A stretch of 64,000 nt of DNA from Leifsonia sp. Root112D2. GTDB taxonomy: Bacteria; Actinomycetota; Actinomycetes; Actinomycetales; Microbacteriaceae. The notes beneath the pieces are model-generated. The model had not been told where the DNA came from. It ran no database searches and was given only the letters and a program-made list of their open reading frames with translations. Below, piece after piece: positions 58,617 through 64,000 of this stretch. The DNA is taken from NCBI RefSeq assembly GCF_001424905.1, contig NZ_LMCU01000001.1, positions 1,915,480 through 1,979,479 of the forward strand, in the 5' to 3' direction. Made by a program: the position numbers and the translations under genes. Position 1 is the first letter of the stretch. The number at the start of each line of letters is the position of its first letter.

Positions 58617-59600
58617 ATGTCGCAGAATCTCCCACCCGCCGCAGCATCCGGCGCCCCACAGCTGCCGCAGAAGCAGGGCGGAACGAGCAGGAAGACTACG
58701 GGCTGGCTGATTGCCGGCGCTGTCGTGGTGATAGCCGCGATCATCGCCGTTATCGTGGTCGTCTCGACCAACGCCAACAAGCCCGCAGACGCCGCGGGCA
58801 CGGCAACCAAGACCGTGAAGATCGGCGTCACCGACATCGCCCAGCCGTACTGGAAGACGTACGCCGCGCTGGCGAAGAAGCAGCTCAACGTGAACGTCGA
58901 GCTCGTGAACTTCACTGACTACAGCCAGCCGAACCCGGCGCTGAGTCAGGGCCAGACCGACCTCAACGAGTTCCAGCACATTCAGTACCTGGCCAACTAC
59001 AACGTCTCGAGCAACGACACGCTGCAGCCGATCGGCGCAACGGCGGTCTACCCGCTCACGCTGTACTCCCTCAAGTACGCCAAGCCGTCTGAGATTCCGG
59101 CCGGCTCCACCGTCGCGATTCCCAACGACACCATCAACCAGGCGCGTGGCCTGCTGGTGCTGCAGGCGGCAGGCCTGCTCACCCTGAAGAACGGTGGCAG
59201 CGCGTTCTCCAGCGTCTCCGACATCGACACGCACAAGGTCAACGTCATCGCGGTAGACGCGGCGCAGACTGCTGTCGCTCTGAAGAACGGCTCGGCGGCG
59301 GCATCCATCGTCAACAACAACTACGCCACGGATTCCAAGCTGGTGGCGAAGAACGTGATCTTCAAGGATGACCCGTCCAGCGACATCGCTGCACCGTACG
59401 TGAACGTGTTCGTCGCCAGGGCGAAGGACAAGGACAACGCGCTGTACCTCAAGCTCGCCGCGCTGTACCATGACCCCTCGGTCGAGAAGGGCGTGCAGGC
59501 GTCGAACGGGGGAACTGCCGTGTTCCGCACCACGAAACCCGCCCAGCTGCAGGCAGATCTGAAGAAGGTCGAAGCCGACGCGAAGGCCGCAAAGAAGTAA
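58617..59600 (+). CDS. metQ: Methionine ABC transporter substrate-binding protein (NlpA/MetQ family), membrane anchored
   Basis: The 327-residue protein has the NlpA fold: K-I-G-V-T-D-I-A-Q-P-Y-W near residue 68, D-L-N-E-F-Q-H near residue 116, A-V-Y-P-L-T-L-Y-S-L-K near residue 143 and I-A-V-D-A-A-Q-T-A near residue 219. Instead of a lipobox cysteine it has a 20-residue hydrophobic helix at about 30-50, so it is anchored through an N-terminal helix. That differs from the standard MetQ lipoprotein. It should capture methionine outside the membrane for MetN-MetI. The start is the ATG at 58617. Confidence 0.9.
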   Translation: MSQNLPPAAASGAPQLPQKQGGTSRKTTGWLIAGAVVVIAAIIAVIVVVSTNANKPADAAGTATKTVKIGVTDIAQPYWKTYAALAKKQLNVNVELVNFTDYSQPNPALSQGQTDLNEFQHIQYLANYNVSSNDTLQPIGATAVYPLTLYSLKYAKPSEIPAGSTVAIPNDTINQARGLLVLQAAGLLTLKNGGSAFSSVSDIDTHKVNVIAVDAAQTAVALKNGSAAASIVNNNYATDSKLVAKNVIFKDDPSSDIAAPYVNVFVARAKDKDNALYLKLAALYHDPSVEKGVQASNGGTAVFRTTKPAQLQADLKKVEADAKAAKK

Positions 59601-59609
59601 CGCGCTCCC

Positions 59610-59679
59610 GCCGCGTGCGCCGTGAAAGCGGCGTGCGCGGCGTTCTGCGCGTGTGGCAGCGCCGCGCAGAACCACACGC
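59610..59679 (+). promoter_or_regulatory. Hairpin cluster between metQ and metN
   Basis: GCCGCGTGCGCCG at 59610-59622 pairs with CGGCGTGCGCGGC at 59629-59641 across a TGAAAG loop, with two G-U pairs. GTTCTGCGCG (59642-59651) pairs with CGCGCAGAAC (59663-59672), while GCGTGTGG (59649-59656) can instead pair with CCACACGC (59672-59679), and ATTTTC follows. The last two stems exclude each other. The arrangement fits an attenuator or stabilising element that keeps metQ mRNA above metN. Confidence 0.6.
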
Positions 59680-59704
59680 ATTTTCACCGAAGGATTCCGA
59701 CACG

Positions 59705-60736
59705 ATGACCGCACTCGTTCGACTCGAACACGTCTCGAAAACGTACCCGGCCGCATCCGCTCATGGCGCGGTGACGGCCGTCGATGATGTGAGCCTCACG
59801 GTTGACTCGGGTGACATCTTCGGCATCATCGGGTATTCGGGTGCGGGTAAGAGCACACTCGTGCGCCTCATCAACGCGTTGGAGCGTCCCACCCGCGGCA
59901 AGGTCTTCGTCGGTGAGGAGGAGCTGACCGCCATGACCGAGCGTCAGCTTCGTGCCGAGCGGCGCCAGATCGGCATGATCTTCCAGCAGTTCAACCTGTT
60001 TCGTTCACGCACCGTCGCCGGAAATGTGGCGTACCCGCTCAAGGTTGCCGGTGTGGGCCAGCCCGAGCGTGACGAGCGCGTGGCGCGGCTGCTCGACTTC
60101 GTGGGGCTACTCTCCAAGGCACACAGCTACCCGGAACAGCTCTCCGGTGGCCAGAAGCAGCGTGTGGGCATCGCCAGGGCGCTGGCAACCAGCCCGCGCC
60201 TTCTGCTCGCCGACGAGGCCACCAGTGCGCTCGATCCCGAGACGACAGCCGATGTGCTGGCACTGCTGCGCCGGGTCAACCGCGAGCTCGGGGTCACCGT
60301 CATCGTCATCACGCACGAGATGGAGGCGATTCGCAGCATCGCCAATCGCGTTGCCGTCATGGACTCGGGCCGCATCGTCGAGAGCGGTACCGTGTACGAC
60401 GTCTTCTCCAGGCCGTCGACGGATGCCGCTGCGCGCTTCGTGAGCACCGTGTTGCGTAACCGCCCTTCCGCGCAGACCTTGGAGCGCCTGCGCCGCGTGC
60501 ACACGGGCCGCATCGTGAGCGTCGAACTGCAGGAGTCGCGCGGCTTCCAGGCGCAGCTCACGCGTACCTTCGCCGAGCACGCCGTGGACTCGGAGATCAT
60601 CTTCGGCGGTATCAGTGAGCTGCAGGAGCGGTCCGTCGGCAGCCTCACCTTTGAACTCAGCGGTGATGGCGCGGCGGTGCAGCGATCCATTGACCGGCTC
60701 AGAAGCGACGGCATCCTGGTTGCGGAGGAGGTCTGA
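59705..60736 (+). CDS. metN: Methionine ABC transporter ATPase
   Basis: The ATG at 59705 gives 343 residues. Walker A G-Y-S-G-A-G-K-S-T lies near residue 43, the signature L-S-G-G-Q-K-Q-R near residue 146 and Walker B L-L-L-A-D-E-A near residue 167. The C-terminal 80 residues are a NIL/ACT-like domain that senses methionine in known MetN proteins (F-G-G-I-S-E-L-Q-E). It drives methionine import with MetI and MetQ. metI begins one base after its stop, and GGAGGAGG in its last codons serves as the ribosome site for metI. Confidence 0.95.
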   Translation: MTALVRLEHVSKTYPAASAHGAVTAVDDVSLTVDSGDIFGIIGYSGAGKSTLVRLINALERPTRGKVFVGEEELTAMTERQLRAERRQIGMIFQQFNLFRSRTVAGNVAYPLKVAGVGQPERDERVARLLDFVGLLSKAHSYPEQLSGGQKQRVGIARALATSPRLLLADEATSALDPETTADVLALLRRVNRELGVTVIVITHEMEAIRSIANRVAVMDSGRIVESGTVYDVFSRPSTDAAARFVSTVLRNRPSAQTLERLRRVHTGRIVSVELQESRGFQAQLTRTFAEHAVDSEIIFGGISELQERSVGSLTFELSGDGAAVQRSIDRLRSDGILVAEEV

Positions 60737-60737
60737 G

Positions 60738-61397
60738 ATGAACGAGTTTCTGTCTGAACTGCCGATCTTCTTCCAGGCCATCTGGGAGACGCTGTACATC
60801 GTTGTGATCTCCGTGGTCGTCAGCGGTCTGCTCGGTCTGGCGATGGGAATCGGTCTCACGGTGACGCGGCCGGGAAACATCCTGGCCCATCGCGGTTTCT
60901 TCGCGGTGATCAACGTGATTGTCAATATCGTGCGCCCGATCCCGTTCATTATCTTTCTCGCCGCGATAGGGCCGCTCACTCTGGCTGCGGTACACACGAC
61001 CATCGGCAATGCAGCCGTCATTTTCGGGCTCTCGCTGGCGGCATCCTTCGCCGTGGCTCGCATCGTCGAACAGAATCTCGTCACGGTCGACCCGGGCGTG
61101 ATCGAGGCGGCGCGGGCCGTGGGTGCCAGCCCGTGGAACATTATCTTCACGGTGCTGATTCCCGAGGGTCTGGGCCCGCTCGTGCTTGGTTACACCTTCA
61201 TCTTCGTGGGGGTCGTGGACATGTCGGCGCAGGCTGCGCTCATCGGTGGTGGTGGCCTCGGCACCTTCGCCATTACCTACGGCTACCAGCGCTTCAACTG
61301 GACAGCCGTCTACATCACGGTGGCCGTCATCATCGTCATCGTGCAGGCCGGCCAGTTCTTCGGCAACTGGCTGGCACGCAAGGCCCTGCGCCGCTGA
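60738..61397 (+). CDS. metI: Methionine ABC transporter permease
   Basis: A 219-residue membrane protein with five helices and the binding-protein-dependent transporter loop E-A-A-R-A-V-G-A-S-P-W near residue 122. That loop contacts the ATPase. Features such as P-I-P-F-I-I-F near residue 67 and S-A-Q-A-A-L-I-G-G-G-G-L-G near residue 165 match MetI. It completes the metQNI unit. The stop is followed by a short gap before the TMEM175-like gene on the same strand. Confidence 0.95.
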   Translation: MNEFLSELPIFFQAIWETLYIVVISVVVSGLLGLAMGIGLTVTRPGNILAHRGFFAVINVIVNIVRPIPFIIFLAAIGPLTLAAVHTTIGNAAVIFGLSLAASFAVARIVEQNLVTVDPGVIEAARAVGASPWNIIFTVLIPEGLGPLVLGYTFIFVGVVDMSAQAALIGGGGLGTFAITYGYQRFNWTAVYITVAVIIVIVQAGQFFGNWLARKALRR

Positions 61398-61445
61398 GGT
61401 CCTCCTCTGCGCGCCCCGAGTTGAGGCATCGTTAGGCTGGGGCGC

Positions 61446-62207
61446 GTGCCAGAACGCGACGAGACGCCCGAAGACGAGACCGAAGACCGGCCTGATGACA
61501 CGCGGGGGGAACTGCCCGAGAAATCATCGGTCCGCATCGCGCGCTTCTTCAATACCGGTGTGAACACGGAACGCACCATCTTCTTCAGCGATGCGGTCAT
61601 GGCCATCGCCATGACGCTGCTCGTGCTCGAGATCACGCTGCCCGACTCGGCCGATGTGTCTGTAGCGGAGCTGCCCAGCGCGATTCTCAACGACGTGACA
61701 GCGTTCGCCGCGTATGCCCTCAGCTTCGCGCTGATCGGCATCAACTGGATCACCCACCATCGCAAATTCACGGTCATCGTGCGCTATGACACTCGGTTGC
61801 AGTGGATCAACCTGGGTTTCCTGTTCTTCATCGCCATTCTTCCCCTGCCCACGCGCATCCTCAGCGATTATGGGCCCGTCACCATCGCCGTGGTGCTGTA
61901 TGCGGCGGTGGTGGCACTCACGTCGGTATTCCAATTCTGGCTGTGGTCACACGCGCGACGAGCGGGGCTGTTCAGCGAGGTCGTCGATGACGAGATGTAT
62001 CGATACTCGCGCCGCAACATGCTGGCGCTGCCCATCGCATTCGCCTTCTCCGTCGTGGTGTGCCTCGTGATCGGACCCGACATCGCCATGTATTCGTGGT
62101 TCCTCATGATTCCGATCATGATCTTCATCGGCCGATACCTGCCTCCCGCCGAACGGCGCGCGCGCAGGGCCCAGCGCGCGGCGAGGGGCGCCACCTCGTC
62201 GCAGTGA
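61446..62207 (+). CDS. TMEM175-family (DUF1211) membrane protein, possible potassium channel
   Basis: The 253-residue protein opens with an acidic head and then has F-F-S-D-A-V-M-A-I-A-M-T-L-L-V-L-E-I near residue 45, the signature of TMEM175/DUF1211 channels. I-N-W-I-T-H-H-R-K-F lies near residue 98, with further helices to about residue 230. The single repeat of six helices is the bacterial form, which assembles as a tetramer and passes K+. Its position after metQNI may reflect read-through rather than shared function. A basic C-terminal tail follows the last helix. Confidence 0.92.
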   Translation: MPERDETPEDETEDRPDDTRGELPEKSSVRIARFFNTGVNTERTIFFSDAVMAIAMTLLVLEITLPDSADVSVAELPSAILNDVTAFAAYALSFALIGINWITHHRKFTVIVRYDTRLQWINLGFLFFIAILPLPTRILSDYGPVTIAVVLYAAVVALTSVFQFWLWSHARRAGLFSEVVDDEMYRYSRRNMLALPIAFAFSVVVCLVIGPDIAMYSWFLMIPIMIFIGRYLPPAERRARRAQRAARGATSSQ

Positions 62208-62220
62208 CGCCCCCAACCGA

Positions 62221-62343
62221 TCACTCGGCGAGACTCTCGGCGTTGCGGCCAACCAGCGCGAGCGAATACCCCTCGCGCCCGAATCGCTCCGCCGTCGCAT
62301 GCGAGATTCCCGGACCGTAGCCGAACACGATCAGCACAGACAC
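62221..62343 (-). pseudogene. Truncated short-chain dehydrogenase, N-terminal remnant
   Basis: On the minus strand a GTG at 62343 opens a 40-residue frame: V-F-G-Y-G-P-G-I-S-H-A-T-A-E-R-F-G, then Y-S-L-A-L-V-G-R-N-A-E-S-L-A-E and a stop at 62221. This is the Rossmann start of SDR oxidoreductases of the G-x-G-P-G-I-S kind, whose intact members run about 230 residues. The catalytic tetrad is missing, so it is a remnant. The N-acetyl or epimerase-like gene that follows at 62356 on the same strand is a different SDR and intact. Confidence 0.7.
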
Positions 62344-62355
62344 TCTCGAGGTCCT

Positions 62356-63267
62356 CTATTCCGTCACGGCTGCCAGCGCCGAGTAAGCGCCCGCATCGAT
62401 GTCTTCGATCAGGCCAGGGCCAGTGGGCGCCCAGCCGGTGAGTTCGCGGGTCAGGATGCTGGTGGCCGTCACATCCATGCCGAAGAATCCGCCGAGCCAT
62501 CCGAAGTGCTCCTGGGCATCTTCGGGCGCGATCGAGGCGACCGGCAGCGAGAACGCCCGACCGATGGCCTCCGCGATCTCCCGGGTAGTGATGCCTTCCT
62601 CGGCGACCGCGTGCAGGATGGTGCCGGCCGGCGCTGTCTCGAGCCCACGGGCTACGAGGCGCCCGGCGTCAGAACGGTGCACGGCGGGCCAGCGGTTGTC
62701 TCCGTTTGCGACGTAGCCAGAGACCCCCTTGTCGCGGGCGATGGCCGCGAGTGCGGCGACGAAGCCGTGGTCGTTAAACCCGTGCACGGTCGGTGCGAAG
62801 CGCAGGCACACCGTGCGCACGCCGCGCTCGACGAATTCCAGCGCGAGGTTTTCGCTGCCGCCGCGCGGAGCATCCGGTCCGTGAAAAGGGTACGCGTCGT
62901 TCTCGGTAATGGCCCTGCCCAGGTTGGGAATCGCCACGCCCGAGGCGAACAGGAACGGGCGGTCGCTGCCCACCAGGGTGTCGCCGATGGTCTGCACGGC
63001 GCCACGCTCGGCCGCATTCGAGGCGGCCGGGTTGGAGAAGTCGTGCTTGTTGGCGAGGTGAAGCACTGCCTCTGCCGCCTCGGCGCCGGCGCGGATGCTG
63101 CCCAGGTCATCGAGATCGCCACGGCGCACGTGAACGCCCTTTGCCGTCAGTGCTGTCGCGGATGCCTCGGATCGGGCGAGGCCGGTGACCTCATGCCCCG
63201 CAGCGAGCAATTCGTCTACGGCGGCGGAGCCGATCCATCCCGAGGCTCCTGTAACGAAAACGCGCAT
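62356..63267 (-). CDS. SDR-family NAD(P)-dependent epimerase-like oxidoreductase
   Basis: The 303-residue protein has M-R-V-F-V-T-G-A-S-G-W-I-G at the start, the cofactor loop of extended SDRs, and later H-L-A-N-K-H-D-F near residue 69. The segment F-L-F-A-S-G near residue 104 holds the serine, and the catalytic-type tyrosine is replaced or shifted. These NmrA/epimerase-like enzymes act on small carbonyl compounds with unclear substrates. It is divergent from the TetR gene and shares with it an intergenic region that carries a palindromic operator. The SDR remnant lies just downstream. Confidence 0.92.
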   Translation of the reverse strand: MRVFVTGASGWIGSAAVDELLAAGHEVTGLARSEASATALTAKGVHVRRGDLDDLGSIRAGAEAAEAVLHLANKHDFSNPAASNAAERGAVQTIGDTLVGSDRPFLFASGVAIPNLGRAITENDAYPFHGPDAPRGGSENLALEFVERGVRTVCLRFAPTVHGFNDHGFVAALAAIARDKGVSGYVANGDNRWPAVHRSDAGRLVARGLETAPAGTILHAVAEEGITTREIAEAIGRAFSLPVASIAPEDAQEHFGWLGGFFGMDVTATSILTRELTGWAPTGPGLIEDIDAGAYSALAAVTE

Positions 63268-63287
63268 GAGTGTGATCCTCCTATTTG

Positions 63288-63321
63288 TGATGTCAGTGAC
63301 TGATGTCAGCTGCAGACATCA
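63288..63321. promoter_or_regulatory. TetR-type operator in the epimerase/TetR divergent region
   Basis: TGATGTC at 63301-63307 and GACATCA at 63315-63321 form an inverted repeat around AGCTGCA. TGATGTCAG occurs directly at 63288-63296 and 63301-63309 as a second, direct copy. It sits 20 bases upstream of the epimerase start and 45 bases upstream of the tetR start. Repression of both promoters by the TetR protein is the natural reading. Confidence 0.7.
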
Positions 63322-63366
63322 CGATACACCTTCACGACAGTGCCTGTCATCACTAGACTCGTCACC

Positions 63367-63981
63367 ATGGTGCGATGGCAACCGGGCGCGCGCGAGCGCC
63401 TGCAGGAGGCGGCGCTCGAGCTGTTCGCCACCCAGGGCTTCGAGCAGACGACGGCCGCCGAGATCGCGCAGTCCGTCGGCCTGACCGAGCGCACCTTCTT
63501 TCGTCATTTCAGCGACAAGCGTGAGGTGCTCTTCGACGGCCAGAGCATCTTCCTCGACGCCTTCCTCGAGGGGATCGAGGCGGCGCCCCCGCACGCATCC
63601 GCCCTGCAACTCGTTGCCGCCGCCCTTGATGCGGCAGGGGCGTTCTTCGTGAACGAGCGTCGACCGCACTCACGGATGCGATACTCCGTGATCGCGCAGA
63701 ATCCCGCGCTGCAGGAGCGCGAGTTGCACAAATTTTTCGTGCTCGCCTCGGCTGTTGCCGAGGCGTTACGCGCGCGCGGCGTGGCAGAACCGTTGGCAAC
63801 CCTCGCGGCCGAGTCGGGTGCCACCATGTTCGGAATCGCTTTTGCCCAGTGGATCCGGGAAGGCGAAGAGCGCACCCTCGCCGTGATCGGGCGGCAGGTG
63901 CTTCGTGAGTTTCAGTCCCTGACCGCAGAGAGCATCGAGCCGGCCAGAAGCTCTCAGGACGCTAGTCGAAGTCGAGGCTGA
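63367..63981 (+). CDS. TetR-family transcriptional regulator
   Basis: From the ATG at 63367 the protein has 204 residues. The N-terminal HTH is typical: A-L-E-L-F-A-T-Q-G-F-E-Q-T-T-A-A-E-I-A-Q-S-V-G-L-T-E-R-T-F-F-R-H-F, near residues 16-48. The ligand domain that follows is helical with no clear motif. It likely binds the operator at 63288-63321 and controls the divergent epimerase gene, perhaps in answer to the enzyme's substrate. It overlaps the end of a convergent gene by about 20 bases at the window edge. Confidence 0.92.
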   Translation: MVRWQPGARERLQEAALELFATQGFEQTTAAEIAQSVGLTERTFFRHFSDKREVLFDGQSIFLDAFLEGIEAAPPHASALQLVAAALDAAGAFFVNERRPHSRMRYSVIAQNPALQERELHKFFVLASAVAEALRARGVAEPLATLAAESGATMFGIAFAQWIREGEERTLAVIGRQVLREFQSLTAESIEPARSSQDASRSRG

Positions 63982-64000
63982 GCTTGCGCAGCAGCCCCGC
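63962..64000 (-). CDS. 3' end of a minus-strand gene (partial)
   Basis: On the minus strand the last codons read A-G-L-L-R-K-L-S-L-D-F-D and then TAG at 63962-63964. The frame is open to the window edge. The peptide alone is too short to name the product. It is convergent with the TetR gene and their ends overlap. Confidence 0.4.
   Translation of the reverse strand, partial: AGLLRKLSLDFD

Noticed and set aside
1..64000. Insertion sequences, prophage or integrase genes
   Set aside because: No transposase, integrase, terminase or capsid motif was seen on either strand; the repeats found are short palindromes.
1..64000. rRNA, tmRNA, RNase P or SRP RNA genes
   Set aside because: No matching conserved cores were noticed; a covariance-model search would settle this.

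Overview
This window comes from a high-GC Gram-positive actinobacterium, most likely a member of the Microbacteriaceae (Micrococcales). That placement rests on strong G/C bias at third codon positions, frequent GTG starts, clear Shine-Dalgarno sites, actinobacterial families (Pmt mannosyltransferase, SARP/BTAD and LAL-type LuxR regulators, Eis-like acetyltransferase, DUF2510, ECF42 sigma factor with a DGPF partner), the order pmt/rsmI ... metG-tatD-rsmA ... ispE, and very frequent GGATGC/GCATCC. The genus cannot be fixed from the sequence alone.

Layout. 0-14 kb holds mostly single genes: a partial FMN reductase, a YyaL-type thioredoxin-domain protein, an arylsulfotransferase-like secreted protein, an orphan IclR regulator, a LAL-type LuxR regulator, UPF0303, a mycoredoxin-like protein, a histidine phosphatase, an Eis-like acetyltransferase and an ECF42/DGPF pair. 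13.9-21.2 kb is an accessory stretch: a frameshifted VIT-family gene, a NERD nuclease gene next to a large helicase with an inserted nuclease-like domain and a zinc ribbon, an excisionase-type HTH protein, a DUF2510 protein and an HNH endonuclease gene interrupted by one stop codon. 21.2-32.6 kb mixes an LLM flavin enzyme behind a strong dyad, a VapBC-type toxin-antitoxin pair, a glutathionyl-hydroquinone-reductase-like protein with a pterin dehydratase, a truncated NUDIX gene, a DarT-type DNA ADP-ribosyltransferase with no visible antitoxin, peroxide and sulfur-transfer enzymes and a DrrAB-type exporter. 32.6-41.6 kb holds a 1110-residue SARP/STAND regulator, an MFS exporter, metY with a CoA-binding protein, a YeiH-type transporter and a fatty-acid desaturase.

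41.7-58.5 kb is a conserved core block (pmt | rsmI, metG-tatD-rsmA, ispE, ABC-F ATPase). Two cargo segments sit in it: a pair of flavin monooxygenases of the sulfur-scavenging type between rsmA and ispE, and a second LAL-type LuxR gene between ispE and the ABC-F gene. 58.6-61.4 kb is a metQNI methionine importer with strong hairpins between metQ and metN. The right end holds a TMEM175-like channel, a truncated SDR gene and a TetR/epimerase divergent pair around a clear operator.

Themes. Sulfur and methionine handling recurs (metQNI, metY, YeiH, two flavin monooxygenases, rhodanese, ASST-like protein). Several genes are visibly decaying (VIT frameshift, HNH nonsense codon, NUDIX and SDR truncations). 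A family of intergenic palindromes sits at convergent gene ends and can supply the stop codons of both genes. The best candidate for a little-described system is the NERD-nuclease plus nuclease-helicase pair at 14.7-18.4 kb. A duplicated leader element (CACAG-N14-GAGNTTTCCACAGAT about 50 nt before an ATG) at 22.4 and 27.6 kb also has no obvious explanation.
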